Shown here one piece after another: positions 21,981 to 30,790 of a DNA stretch of 38,680 nucleotides. The position numbers and the translations under genes were made by a program. This DNA is from a virus. The notes under the pieces were generated by a model. It was not told the origin of the DNA, made no database searches, and worked only from the letters and a program-made list of their open reading frames with translations. The stretch spans positions 1 to 38,680 of the IMG/VR virus record IMGVR_UViG_3300038428_000564, one strand, 5' to 3'. The first letter of the stretch is position 1; every line of letters starts with the position of its first letter.

Positions 21981-24656
21981 ATGCCAGCTCCTATAATACC
22001 GTGGCAACCTTCGAACATACCGATTGAGCTTCAAACTGAATTAAACAGAAGAAAAATCAATCGAAGTTTCAAATATGTTCAAAACCAACAAGCAAGTTGG
22101 GATGCGGAAACCGGCGATTGGAAAGAATATCGCGGCCCGATGGTTTCTTGGATACGTTTTTGTTCCAATGGTGCGGGTCATCCGCTTGTAACAGGTTCTT
22201 ATGGAGAAAACAAGGAACGATTTGTATTATATAGTGGCAAAGGATTTTATCAAAGTTATGGTTTTCAACCCCCAACATCCGCACCCGGTTCCAAGTATCA
22301 GGTGATTGGATATACTCCCGGCGATTATGAAAATGCTGATTTTGGTGAACCCCACACCATTGAAAATTCTTTGATACAACCGTCTGATGAACCCGTAAAT
22401 TATCCGATTCATGTACCACCACCTGAAATTTCAAGAATGGAAGTCACCGTTCAAAAGGAACTTTTTCGTCGCGCGCAGATTGAATGGGTTTGCTTTTCTT
22501 GGAAACAACTCGTTTATATGACGCCCTATTTTCTTGTTCCGGGCATAACCTGCATGGTGGAATGGGGATGGAATCTTTATAATATTCAGTCTTTGGTAAA
22601 TCTTGGGGACAAACAATTAATGAGACAATTATGGGATAACGCCTATCCTCTTTATACCAATAACATTCTTAAATCCAACGGTAATTACGATGTGGTTTAT
22701 GGTATGATTACCAATTTCAATTGGAGTATTGAAGGTAATAAAATACTTTGCACAACGGAAATCACTTCCAAAGACCGATTGTATTCGGGTATAGCCAAGG
22801 ATTATGGCCTGTCTGTGGAAAGTTCCACGGATAAAACCAAAAACGGTATCTTTCAATCACTTAAAGATTTTATAGATTACAGAGATACTTTAAAAAATTT
22901 GAGATCCCTTGCAACCGTGGCTCCCGTTGTAAGTACAGACCTTCTATCAAGAAACAACAAAGACCCGAATAATGGCATATGGTATGATATTTTGAATCCT
23001 TTGTTAAAAAAAGGAACGGTGGAACAACAGGCCATGAGAGCGCCATATATTTTTGGTGTTTTTTCAGGCAGGCCATCCGATGCTTATGACCAAAAAGGTA
23101 CCGAAATGTTTGGTAGTCCTAAAAATGGGGATTTTGATTTTGGTATAAAGGACAAGGACGATGCTAGTAACTTTTGGATTAATATGGGCTTGGTGACTTC
23201 AATTTTAAATTATTTTTCTGCTTTGGATAGTGGCGGTAAAAATGGTAACAACATGTTTGAAGTTGATATTCAAAATTGTGTAATAGGCGGGCATCCAAAC
23301 TTGGTTTCTTGTGACCCAAGAGTATTAATTCCAAATTATAAAGCGCCAAAATTTTTGTATGGTATTCCGGGATTGGTGGATAATGTGGGTGGTCTAGCCT
23401 ATAATCCCAATCCCAAGAATCCATATTCTTATCAAGTGGTAAACCCCACTCCTTTGACAAATGCTAGTTCCATTCAAGACCAAAAATTAGCCGAAGTATG
23501 TATGCAACCCGGTAAAAATTGTTATCGTGACAATTTGGACCCTATTATTAATTACAATAGGTATCGTTGGGCTAAAATAGCCAATAATGTATTTCAAAAG
23601 TCGCCCGTAGCTTACTATAGTTTTCCATCTAAAGAGAATTCAATAACGTTGCCTGTAAGTCTTAGAGGGTTGAACGGCAACGTATTGGAGAAAGACACAT
23701 CAGGATTACTTTCCAACGTCTATATTTCCTTTGGTATGTTTAAAGAAGCCATTGAAAACGAATCCAACGCGTCATACACGGACATATATAATCATATTTT
23801 ACAGGTTTTAATGAGTGCATCAGATGGCTTTTGGGATTTAATATTAGTTGATGTTGATGGAGTTCTTACAATAACGGACAAAAAATTTGTAGGAAGCCGT
23901 GACACAATAAATGACCGTGTATATTCTTTTGATTATTATGACGCAGACAGTATTATCAAAGCTATAAAATTCAGACCGGTATTGTCTGACGCACAAGCCA
24001 CAAGAACCATTTATGGGGAAGTCAATAATAAAAATTCCAAATATAAATACTTGGATAAGAATGATGTTTTGGATTACAGGTTTCGTGATGCAGTAATTGG
24101 CACTGTGGAAGATAAAACCCAAGGAGACAAACAGGGAGATTTGGATAAAAGGCAAACGGCACAAGGACAACAAATGGATTTGTTAAGTAATGTTCAGAAA
24201 ATCAATTATCAAAATGATGATGGGTCGCTGCAAATGTCATTAAGTCCATTCAGACAAAATTCCATTCCACCACCAAATACGCCTAGTGACATGCCTGAGG
24301 TCGTTAAATTGGTGCTACCGGACCCACAACTTCTTAGATTGTTGATAAACGATGGTGATTTTGACAATAATCCTAGATATTGTGCAGTTCAGCCGGGTAT
24401 TATTATCGAACTTACGTTGCAAGGTATAGGCGGCTTGAGAACATTTCAATATTTTACCGTAAGAAATCTTCCGGAGCCATATAGTGACCGAAATATCATT
24501 TTTCGCATAACCGATGTTATTCATACCCTTGAAGCAGGCAATTGGGAAACCACCATCAGAGCCCAGCCTTCTCCCTTGCGTAGCTTTATCAAGAGCAGGC
24601 TTAAAGGCCCTTATACCAATACCACCAATGGGTGGTTGCCTGACCCGCCAAATTAA
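21981..24656 (+). CDS. Baseplate hub protein (gp27-like candidate)
   Basis: This is an 891-residue structural protein. It has a hub-like domain near residues 155-275 (PEISRMEVTVQKELFRRAQI, PYFLVPGITCMVEWGWNLYN, GMITNFNWSIEGNKILCTTE). Near the C-terminus QPGIIIELTLQGIGGLRTF and IFRITDVIHTLEAGNWETTI form the usual hub ending, in which the protein reports on binding conditions and non-native integrity. The central region includes long Gly/Asn/Pro-rich loops. T4 gp27 is 391 residues, so this protein has large insertions. It closes the tail block. No lysozyme motif is visible here. Confidence 0.65.
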   Translation: MPAPIIPWQPSNIPIELQTELNRRKINRSFKYVQNQQASWDAETGDWKEYRGPMVSWIRFCSNGAGHPLVTGSYGENKERFVLYSGKGFYQSYGFQPPTSAPGSKYQVIGYTPGDYENADFGEPHTIENSLIQPSDEPVNYPIHVPPPEISRMEVTVQKELFRRAQIEWVCFSWKQLVYMTPYFLVPGITCMVEWGWNLYNIQSLVNLGDKQLMRQLWDNAYPLYTNNILKSNGNYDVVYGMITNFNWSIEGNKILCTTEITSKDRLYSGIAKDYGLSVESSTDKTKNGIFQSLKDFIDYRDTLKNLRSLATVAPVVSTDLLSRNNKDPNNGIWYDILNPLLKKGTVEQQAMRAPYIFGVFSGRPSDAYDQKGTEMFGSPKNGDFDFGIKDKDDASNFWINMGLVTSILNYFSALDSGGKNGNNMFEVDIQNCVIGGHPNLVSCDPRVLIPNYKAPKFLYGIPGLVDNVGGLAYNPNPKNPYSYQVVNPTPLTNASSIQDQKLAEVCMQPGKNCYRDNLDPIINYNRYRWAKIANNVFQKSPVAYYSFPSKENSITLPVSLRGLNGNVLEKDTSGLLSNVYISFGMFKEAIENESNASYTDIYNHILQVLMSASDGFWDLILVDVDGVLTITDKKFVGSRDTINDRVYSFDYYDADSIIKAIKFRPVLSDAQATRTIYGEVNNKNSKYKYLDKNDVLDYRFRDAVIGTVEDKTQGDKQGDLDKRQTAQGQQMDLLSNVQKINYQNDDGSLQMSLSPFRQNSIPPPNTPSDMPEVVKLVLPDPQLLRLLINDGDFDNNPRYCAVQPGIIIELTLQGIGGLRTFQYFTVRNLPEPYSDRNIIFRITDVIHTLEAGNWETTIRAQPSPLRSFIKSRLKGPYTNTTNGWLPDPPN

Positions 24657-24690
24657 AAACGGATTGACATTTTGCTGTTGAACTCTTATC

Positions 24691-26043
24691 ATGTCCAACA
24701 TGGTTAATAATTATAAAGATTTAATAAAAAAACTTCGTCACATTCCAATTGTTTTATGGGCAATTCCTTCCGATGAATTCCTTCATCCATGTGCTACCGA
24801 TGTTTCTGCGGTCTTTATAAAAGAGTTGGTTGATGGTGACACCTATTGTGTATCGTTTAATCATCCTGATTTGCCGCCCATTGTAGATAAAAAAACATTT
24901 ATTAACGATTTGAATGAAGTTCATGATGGTGGAAGAAAATGGGTATTTGATAAAAAATCTTTCATGCAACTTTTGCCGGTTGAAAGACTGTTGGATTTTG
25001 ATTTGTTAATCCATCTTCAAAAGGGACGAATAATAGACAAACAATCCCTTGAAACCCCAGCACATCAGTTTATTTATAGAACTAAACGGGAATGTGGTGA
25101 TTTAAACAAGGTTGTTCCTTTATTGAAACACAAGGAAGTGTTTGAAAAAATGTGTGCCGAAGTCTTTGACGCGGATACAAATATTTTGGAAGAAGGTTAT
25201 GAAAAAGAAAATGAAATCATTATAGAGACCTTGGCAAAGTTGGAGGCAAACGGTATTTATGTCAACGAAAATGATTTTGCAAAGCATTTCAATGCAAAAA
25301 TACAACCCAATGGATTAGTTTACAGTAAATATAATGTTTATACCAGTACAGGCAGGCCAAGTAATCACTTTGATGGTGTAAATTATGCGGCTTTGAATAA
25401 AGAGGATGGTTCGCGGTCGTGTTTTGTTTCTCGTTATGGTGATGACGGTATGATGGTATTGATTGATTATTCGGCTTTTCATCCGAGAATTATTTGCCAC
25501 ATCACGCATTTCCCTATGGATATCAATGAGGATATCTACAAATATTTGGGAGAAATGTATTTTCAGAGAAAGGTTACGGAATATGACATGGCTGAGATCA
25601 AAAGTATAACCATGCGACAATTGTATGGCGGGGTTGAACAAAAGTATGAGACCATCAAGTATTTCAGTAATTTGAAAGAATTTATAAATATTCATTGGGA
25701 AAAGTTCAAAAAGGATGGATTTACATTTACACCATTGTTTAGAAGAATTATCACTGATAAACATTTGAAGGAAGCTAATCCTGCAAAATTATTCAATTAT
25801 CTTCTTCAAGCTACGGAAACTGAAATTGCTTTGTCGGCGGTCAAGGTGGTAAATGAATATCTTGAAACCAAAAAAACAAAAGCAGTATTATACACTTACG
25901 ATTCCTTGTTGTTTGATTTTTATAAAGGTGATGGACAAACCGTTCTAACCGACATCATGGAAATAATGACCATGTGTAAGAGGTTTCCGATTAAAGTGTA
26001 TAAAGGTGAGTCGTATAATTCGATGGTTCAAATCTACCCTTAA
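24691..26043 (+). CDS. Small family A DNA polymerase with altered active site
   Basis: This 450-residue protein has the polymerase core of the Pol I family without a recognisable 5' nuclease and with only a possible remnant 3'-5' exonuclease (residues about 18-165, no DxE seen). YTSTGRPS at 217-224 matches the TSTGR(L/P)S segment. Motif A is IDYSAFHPRI (Asp259); the steric-gate Glu710 of E. coli Pol I is His264. Motif B keeps Lys304 and Tyr312-Gly at exact spacing, but Arg754 is Met300 and Phe762 is Met308. LLQATETEIALSA matches the piQGtAAD helix. Motif C is YTYDSLLF: Asp404 kept, His881 to Tyr, Glu883 to Ser. Both catalytic Asp remain, so it may work, but unusually. TTGACA at 24664 could be part of its promoter. 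Confidence 0.8.
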   Translation: MSNMVNNYKDLIKKLRHIPIVLWAIPSDEFLHPCATDVSAVFIKELVDGDTYCVSFNHPDLPPIVDKKTFINDLNEVHDGGRKWVFDKKSFMQLLPVERLLDFDLLIHLQKGRIIDKQSLETPAHQFIYRTKRECGDLNKVVPLLKHKEVFEKMCAEVFDADTNILEEGYEKENEIIIETLAKLEANGIYVNENDFAKHFNAKIQPNGLVYSKYNVYTSTGRPSNHFDGVNYAALNKEDGSRSCFVSRYGDDGMMVLIDYSAFHPRIICHITHFPMDINEDIYKYLGEMYFQRKVTEYDMAEIKSITMRQLYGGVEQKYETIKYFSNLKEFINIHWEKFKKDGFTFTPLFRRIITDKHLKEANPAKLFNYLLQATETEIALSAVKVVNEYLETKKTKAVLYTYDSLLFDFYKGDGQTVLTDIMEIMTMCKRFPIKVYKGESYNSMVQIYP

Positions 26044-26061
26044 TTTTGGGATTTTTAATAA

Positions 26062-26069
26062 TATTTATA
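26062..26069 (+). promoter_or_regulatory. TATTTATA box before tagged GTG-start gene
   Basis: TATTTATA follows the polymerase stop by 18 bases, and its TATTTAT core ends 4 bases before the GTG at 26073. Another TATTTATA occurs inside the next gene near 26218, so the motif alone is not specific. Confidence 0.35.
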
Positions 26070-26072
26070 GTT

Positions 26073-26516
26073 GTGACAAAGAATGATTTACGGCATCTTA
26101 TTAAAGAAGTAATAAATGAAGTCTTGCAAGAAAATATAGACTTACGCAAAAGTTGGGTCGTATTGCATGATATGGGTCATGGATGGTATCCGCAAATGGA
26201 AGGTGCAGGAAAACTTTATTTATATTCGCCTATCTTAAATAAAAGAAGCGTACATTTTTCTATTTTTTTAAAAGGAAAATTTAAATATTTTATTTTTCCT
26301 TCTGAGGATGATGCTATAAGAGCAAAAGACTTATTTAGAAGAATTTTCAACAGTTATGGTGGATCATGGCCAACGGTTCAATGGTCAATAGGACCAGCGT
26401 ATAATTATTTGGGTGGTGCTTATCATAAGGATGATAGACAATATTCTAACATGGATTTTTTATTAGGATATGAAGATGATGATGACGATGATGCAGATAA
26501 ATGGAAAAGAGGATAA
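26073..26516 (+). CDS. Tagged small protein with acidic C-terminus
   Basis: This protein has 147 residues from GTG at 26073; a TTG at 26070 is an alternative. It opens with TKNDLRHLIKEVINEVLQE, a clear shared-tag peptide with LIKE, VINE and VLQE sites. The body has aromatic and Gly-rich segments (VVLHDMGHGWYPQMEG, VHFSIFLKGKFKYFIF, VQWSIGPAYNYLGGAY). The end is a run of Asp (GYEDDDDDDAD). I recognise no family. It sits with another tagged gene between polymerase and gp32-like genes. Confidence 0.55.
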   Translation: MTKNDLRHLIKEVINEVLQENIDLRKSWVVLHDMGHGWYPQMEGAGKLYLYSPILNKRSVHFSIFLKGKFKYFIFPSEDDAIRAKDLFRRIFNSYGGSWPTVQWSIGPAYNYLGGAYHKDDRQYSNMDFLLGYEDDDDDDADKWKRG

Positions 26517-26538
26517 CTCTAAAAGTCAATAAAAATTT

Positions 26539-27237
26539 ATGAACAAAAAATTCCTTGAAAAAATTCTCACTGAGGTTTCATTAGACCATCGGGTGAAAGA
26601 TGGCATGTTCAATATTGAAGAAAATGACCATATGGAGGCTTTGCGTGATTATCTCACCAAAAAGGGTATTGATGAAGAAGAAGTTAGAAGGTTTTCCAAC
26701 AAGGTATTGGAAGGAAAATATCCTGAACGCCAAGCTTATAATACAAAGGGTATTTTGGTTACGTTTCCCACTCCGGAGTATAAAGCTGATGCTATAAAAC
26801 GAGGCACTCATTTTGAGGAAGACCCGACGAAAAAAGCTTCAAATATTTTTTCCGAACCAACCGCACCTTCACCAGCACCGGATAAGAAACCCGCTGCGGA
26901 ACCGGAACAAAAATCAAAGACCGAGCCAAAAACCAATCTTCCTGTTTCCCAAGCCGCGCCGCCTTCAGCCGATGCAACTGCAACGGAAAAACCAGTTCAA
27001 GCTAAAACCACCGCTGCCCCTCAACAGACACCCGCAGCTACGTCAGCGGCTGAACCTATCAAGGAACCCGATGAATTACCTTTACCGCCTCCAAAATCTC
27101 CGGCAGAAAAAGAAGCAGACAAAAATGCCATCAAAACAATGTTGAAAGGTGATGATTATATGTTGGATGAAGTTGTCCAATATATTATGTTTAACGCGCC
27201 ACCTTATATGTTGAATAAGATTAAGAAATTATTATGA
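26539..27237 (+). CDS. Tagged protein with Pro/Ala-rich linker
   Basis: This 232-residue protein starts MNKKFLEKILTEVSLDHRV, a tag-like helix with ILTE. Residues up to about 90 form a compact helical domain (DHMEALRDYLTKKGIDEEEV). Residues about 100-185 are a Pro/Ala/Lys/Glu linker of low complexity. The last 40 residues form a helical domain (DDYMLDEVVQYIMFNAPPYM). The pattern of two small domains on a long flexible linker suits a scaffold or head-core protein. Its TGA overlaps the next ATG, so the genes are probably translationally coupled. Function is not established. Confidence 0.55.
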   Translation: MNKKFLEKILTEVSLDHRVKDGMFNIEENDHMEALRDYLTKKGIDEEEVRRFSNKVLEGKYPERQAYNTKGILVTFPTPEYKADAIKRGTHFEEDPTKKASNIFSEPTAPSPAPDKKPAAEPEQKSKTEPKTNLPVSQAAPPSADATATEKPVQAKTTAAPQQTPAATSAAEPIKEPDELPLPPPKSPAEKEADKNAIKTMLKGDDYMLDEVVQYIMFNAPPYMLNKIKKLL

Positions 27238-27629
27238 ACGACAAGAGACAGTTGTTATGTACTTTCTCTTTAGCGACATCATTCAAATCAACCATAGAAG
27301 AAATCAAAAAATTTTACACGGTTTACAATAACTGTTTTTTTGTTTTCTCCAATGTTAATGTTCCTAAAGAAGTTTTCGTCACATACAACATATTAAGTCA
27401 AGACAAGGAGTTTCCAAAATTTCCAAATACTATTTCCATTCATCGAAAAAAGCAAACCAATACGCTCTATACTCTGAATGCTATGAATCAAATTATCAAG
27501 GATGAAAATGGCGGTGTCTTTGATAAAAACTTTTCGGTAAATTGGAATCTTTATACAAATGCTTTAATTATTACAGGCACGCCTGCAATCAGAATAATTC
27601 CCATCAAACTTTTGGAAATAGTGAATTGA
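27234..27629 (+). CDS. Conserved-looking small phage protein of unknown function
   Basis: This 131-residue protein overlaps the previous gene by ATGA. It has LLCTFSLATSFKSTIEEI at the start, then NTISIHRKKQTNTLYTLNAM and a C-terminal FSVNWNLYTNALIITG. The IHRK...NTLYT...N core reminds me of an uncharacterised protein of T4-like cyanophages, but I cannot confirm this. No catalytic motif is seen. A terminator follows. Confidence 0.55.
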   Translation: MNDKRQLLCTFSLATSFKSTIEEIKKFYTVYNNCFFVFSNVNVPKEVFVTYNILSQDKEFPKFPNTISIHRKKQTNTLYTLNAMNQIIKDENGGVFDKNFSVNWNLYTNALIITGTPAIRIIPIKLLEIVN

Positions 27630-27635
27630 TAAAAA

Positions 27636-27667
27636 CGCAAAAAAATAAAAACTTTTTGCGCTTTTTA
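27636..27667 (+). terminator. Probable terminator before gp32-like gene
   Basis: CGCAAAAA pairs with TTTTTGCG (8 bp) around a 9-base A-rich loop, followed by CTTTTT. It starts 7 bases after the preceding TGA and isolates the gp32-like gene. Confidence 0.7.
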
Positions 27668-27747
27668 TATGTTGATTTTTAAGTTTTTCTAGCGTATCTT
27701 TCATACTTATTAGTAACAAGACAAGACTTAACAAATATAGTTAACGA

Positions 27748-27790
27748 TTGACTTTTAGCTAATTAAACTAATTAAACGAAAGATATAATT
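27748..27790 (+). promoter_or_regulatory. Leader of gp32-like gene with UUAAA repeats
   Basis: TAATTAAAC is repeated exactly in tandem at 27760-27777, just before GAAAGATATAATT and the ATG at 27791. T4 gene 32 is autoregulated by gp32 binding cooperatively to an unstructured leader with UUAAA repeats next to the ribosome site. The same kind of sequence in front of the same gene suggests a similar operator. A TTGACT at 27748 may be part of a promoter. I could not identify the upstream pseudoknot that nucleates binding in T4. Confidence 0.5.
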
Positions 27791-28777
27791 ATGGCACTTA
27801 ACATGGATAAAGTTCGCAATAAACTAGCGTCATTCGACAAGACGAAAAAGGGCGGCAAAAAACTCACCGAAGAACAACAAGAACGAGTCGAAAAAATCAA
27901 AAAATACATTTGGAAGCCTGAACCGGGCAAACAAGTAGTTCGAATTGTTCCTTATCAATATACGCCTGATTTCCCATTTATTGAATTGAAATGGCACTAT
28001 GATTTCAATGGCGATAAAATAAGTTATCTAAGCCCTGCCAGCGTTAACCAACCCGACCCAATTGTGGAGTTGGCAAACCGACTTGAAAAAGTCAAGGAAA
28101 CTTGGCTCAAGGGTAGAAAAATGCAACCCAAACTAAGAACCTATGTTCCCATTGTCGTTCGAGGCAAAGAGGAAGAGGGTGTCAAGTTTTGGGGATTCGG
28201 CGCACGTGTCTGTGAACAATTGATGGCAGCCATCAATGAACCTGATTACGGTGACATTACGGATTTGAACAACGGATATGACATCACGGTTGATTTCAAA
28301 ACTGCGGAAGAATTGAAAGCAGATTTCCCTGACACCAAAATTCTTATCAAGCCAAGACCTCGTCCGGTGATTGACCCCGACCATCCAAAGACCAAGGAAA
28401 TCATGGAACTCATTACTAAGAAACAACCAAATATCTATGATATTTACAAACCTGCTTCTTATGATGAATTGGTCGCGGCCCTTGAAATTAAGTTGGAAAA
28501 TGAACATCGGGGTGTAAGTTCAGCCTCTTCTCCACGCGGTGCAGAAAGAACAGTAACAGCAATTACCCCTCCTGAACCGGAAGATGACAATGATGAAACC
28601 GTTGTTCTTCCCACCGAAGAGGAAATTGCTGCAGCCACCGCTCCAGCTCCCGTAGTGGAAGTGGTCGCTGCTCCAGCAACTCCGCCATCAACTCCTGTTG
28701 TTTCGCCTTCTGCAAAGAAAGCGAGCGTGCAGGATTTTGAAGCCGCATTCAAGAATATCTTCCCTGACAAGAAGTAA
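27791..28777 (+). CDS. gp32: Single-stranded DNA-binding protein (T4 gp32-like)
   Basis: This 328-residue protein coats ssDNA during replication and recombination. The N-terminal basic region (NMDKVRNKLASFDK and following) matches the cooperativity domain. The core starts YIWKPEPGKQVVRIVPYQY and includes FPFIELKWHYDF and VKFWGFGARVCEQLM. The Zn-binding Cys/His set of T4 gp32 is not obvious. The C-terminal part from about residue 245 is acidic and Pro/Ala-rich, with a conserved-looking tip DFEAAFKNIFPDKK, as expected for the protein-recruiting tail. It is the first gene of the replication block and is flanked by a terminator upstream and a hairpin downstream. Confidence 0.85.
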   Translation: MALNMDKVRNKLASFDKTKKGGKKLTEEQQERVEKIKKYIWKPEPGKQVVRIVPYQYTPDFPFIELKWHYDFNGDKISYLSPASVNQPDPIVELANRLEKVKETWLKGRKMQPKLRTYVPIVVRGKEEEGVKFWGFGARVCEQLMAAINEPDYGDITDLNNGYDITVDFKTAEELKADFPDTKILIKPRPRPVIDPDHPKTKEIMELITKKQPNIYDIYKPASYDELVAALEIKLENEHRGVSSASSPRGAERTVTAITPPEPEDDNDETVVLPTEEEIAAATAPAPVVEVVAAPATPPSTPVVSPSAKKASVQDFEAAFKNIFPDKK

Positions 28778-28800
28778 CTTGAAAAATAAAATAAAATAAC

Positions 28801-28834
28801 TTGAAATGCTGCGCCGAAAGGCGTAGCATTTCAA
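28801..28834. promoter_or_regulatory. 15-bp hairpin with GAAA tetraloop
   Basis: TTGAAATGCTGCGCC pairs with GGCGTAGCATTTCAA (one G-U pair) around a GAAA loop. There is no T tract on the + side, so it is not a typical + strand terminator; on the - strand it is followed by a T-rich run. It lies between the gp32-like stop and the next gene and ends right at a possible ATG (28835). It may be an mRNA 3'-end or processing structure, or may control the next gene. Confidence 0.65.
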
Positions 28835-28846
28835 ATGTACAAGATT

Positions 28847-29158
28847 ATGAAAAAACAAAAATCAAATACTAATTCGGTTTTAAACTCGATTTGGAACGAC
28901 CTTAGAAAATCAAAAGTAATGCCCGCAGCACAAGCTAGAGAAAATGTGAAAAAAGCAGGAGGCTCATTTAATTCTATACTTGATGATATAAGCAATCTGA
29001 TAGAAACTCTATCAGGTAGAGGGTTTACAAAAATTACTTATTCAACAAATAACATAGAAGACGAAAAGTTGAAATTAAAAGTAATACGTAAATTAAAAAA
29101 ACTTGGTTATAAAGTTGAATTGGATGAATTCGGTATATTTTGGAAAATTTCTTGGTAA
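28847..29158 (+). CDS. Small protein of unknown function
   Basis: This protein has 103 residues from ATG 28847. An ATG at 28835 abuts the hairpin and would add four residues, but leaves no room for a ribosome site. It is basic, with a helical N-terminal half (SVLNSIWNDLRKSKVMPAAQ, FNSILDDISNLIETLSGRGF) and a C-terminal alpha/beta unit (LKKLGYKVELDE, FWKISW). It is placed between ssDNA-binding protein and UvsX. I do not recognise the family. Confidence 0.5.
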   Translation: MKKQKSNTNSVLNSIWNDLRKSKVMPAAQARENVKKAGGSFNSILDDISNLIETLSGRGFTKITYSTNNIEDEKLKLKVIRKLKKLGYKVELDEFGIFWKISW

Positions 29159-29175
29159 AATAAGGTAAAATCTAT

Positions 29176-30327
29176 ATGCCAAAAGGAAAATCAGTTCATG
29201 TAGAAGGTGAAGTTGACAAGGTTCAAAAAGTTGAAAGAAGCGACCTTGCCGAACTTATTGTAAAAACAATGAACAAGTCGCAGACTGATGGCAGTCGTGT
29301 AGCCTTCTTTTTGGATGAACAAGAAGACCCTTCAATGGTTTCTGATTGGATTTCCACAGGTTCAACATTGCTTGACTTGGCTATTTCAAATAGAAAAAAT
29401 GGTGGTTTACCTGTTGGAAGAATTGTCGAATTACATGGCTTGGAAAGTACAGGTAAATCTCTTATCTGTGCTCACATTGCTGCTAATACTCAGAAAAAAG
29501 GTGGTTATGCTTTGTTCATAGACACGGAAAATGCGGCAGCGCCGGAATTTTGGAAATCGGTGGGTGTTAATATTACAGAAATGGGTTATGCAACTCTGTT
29601 TACAGTGGAAGAAATTTTTTCCAAGATTGAAGAAGTGATCGGAGCGGTAAGAAAATCCGATGGAGATATATTACTGACCATCATAGTTGACTCTCTTTCT
29701 CAAGCCTCATGTGAAACTGAAATGGAGTCTGCGCACGGCAAGGATGGATACAACACATCAAAGGCTATCATTATCAGCAAAGCCTGTCGAAAAATTACAG
29801 GTCTTATCGGAAGACAAAGGGTGCTTATAGTATTTACCAATCAGCTTCGCATGAACCTAAATGCTGTAAAATTCGGTGACAAGTGGATTGTGCCGGGTGG
29901 TAAAGCGATGGCTTTTGCTTCATCGGTTCGTGTCCGTCTTGGTAACACAGGTGCTTTAAAGAAAGGTAATAAAGTTATAGGTAACAATTGTAAAGCTGTA
30001 GTAACCAAAAATAGAATGGGGCCACCAAAAAGAAGTGCCTTGTTTGAAATCCATTTTGATTCAGGTATTCAGGACTTGAAAAGTTGGTTGGAATTCTTGA
30101 AAGAAAATGGTTTTGCTAAAAAAGTGGATGACAAGTATAACATCAAACTTCCATCCGAAACAATAAAACTGAGTGTGCCGGAATTTGTTGAGAAAATCAA
30201 CACCGACCAAAAATTCAAAGACGAGATTTATGATATCATAGCTGGTGAATATATCATGAAATACAGGAGTCCTGATTCCAAAATTGAAGAAGATGTTGAT
30301 GTGGATGAGAATGCTGATGAAGATTAA
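29176..30327 (+). CDS. uvsX: UvsX/RecA-like recombinase
   Basis: This 383-residue strand-exchange ATPase builds filaments on ssDNA and works with gp32-like protein in recombination-dependent replication. Walker A is GLESTGKS at 88-95, and Walker B ends IIVDSLSQ with Asp172. A RecA-type segment with VFTNQLRMN and VPGGKAMAFASSVRVRL follows, corresponding to the DNA-binding loop region and core end. The C-terminus is acidic (EEDVDVDENADED). The length matches T4 UvsX (391). AAGG lies about 11 bases before the ATG. No intein or intron break is seen. Confidence 0.93.
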   Translation: MPKGKSVHVEGEVDKVQKVERSDLAELIVKTMNKSQTDGSRVAFFLDEQEDPSMVSDWISTGSTLLDLAISNRKNGGLPVGRIVELHGLESTGKSLICAHIAANTQKKGGYALFIDTENAAAPEFWKSVGVNITEMGYATLFTVEEIFSKIEEVIGAVRKSDGDILLTIIVDSLSQASCETEMESAHGKDGYNTSKAIIISKACRKITGLIGRQRVLIVFTNQLRMNLNAVKFGDKWIVPGGKAMAFASSVRVRLGNTGALKKGNKVIGNNCKAVVTKNRMGPPKRSALFEIHFDSGIQDLKSWLEFLKENGFAKKVDDKYNIKLPSETIKLSVPEFVEKINTDQKFKDEIYDIIAGEYIMKYRSPDSKIEEDVDVDENADED

Positions 30328-30333
30328 TGCTAT

Positions 30334-30612
30334 ATGAAGTGGCACATAGAACAAAATAAAAAGGGAACAAGGTGTGTGATTACTTGTAACAAGGGTGTTT
30401 CATTTATTAGTGCAGAGGTAACATACATAGATAATTCAAAACATTATGAAGGTGCTGAATCAGTAAGTTTGATAGTGCCTTATAATTCTTGGAAAAGGAA
30501 AAAATCATTAAAAAAATGTACATGTGACCCCTATAAAAATGAATGTTGTGATATTTGCACAGGATATGCCGAAGCAAAAAGAAAAGGTAAACTGAGAGAC
30601 TCGGTAAATTAA
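30334..30612 (+). CDS. Small Cys-rich protein
   Basis: This 92-residue protein starts 6 bases after the UvsX stop. The C-terminal half has six Cys close together (KKCTCDPYKNECCDICTGY), which may bind zinc. The N-terminal half is a beta-like segment. No family recognised. Confidence 0.5.
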   Translation: MKWHIEQNKKGTRCVITCNKGVSFISAEVTYIDNSKHYEGAESVSLIVPYNSWKRKKSLKKCTCDPYKNECCDICTGYAEAKRKGKLRDSVN

Positions 30613-30628
30613 TTAAATTCATGGGAAA

Positions 30629-30790
30629 ATGAAAACAATAACACTTAAAGACGTAAATTATGATGATGCCACGATTTTGTTTGAAACCGACGACAAGGAA
30701 GATTTTAAAGTGACATTTGAATTTATTCAAGATTTAAACAGATACATTACAAAAGAATGGACATTTCATAAAAATGAAAACAGGAATTGA
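30629..30790 (+). CDS. Very small acidic protein
   Basis: This 53-residue frame starts at the ATG at 30629 (MKTITLKDVNYDD) and stops at TGA 30788-30790. It overlaps the next start by 17 bases. It fills an otherwise empty gap in the same direction, and its composition (Asp, Glu, Lys, Phe) is like its neighbours. No domain is visible. Confidence 0.45.
   Translation: MKTITLKDVNYDDATILFETDDKEDFKVTFEFIQDLNRYITKEWTFHKNENRN

Noticed and set aside
24664-24691. Standard sigma-70 promoter for the PolA gene (TTGACA with TTATCA)
   Set aside because: The -10 match is poor and would overlap the start codon; I mention it in the gene entry but do not list it as a promoter.
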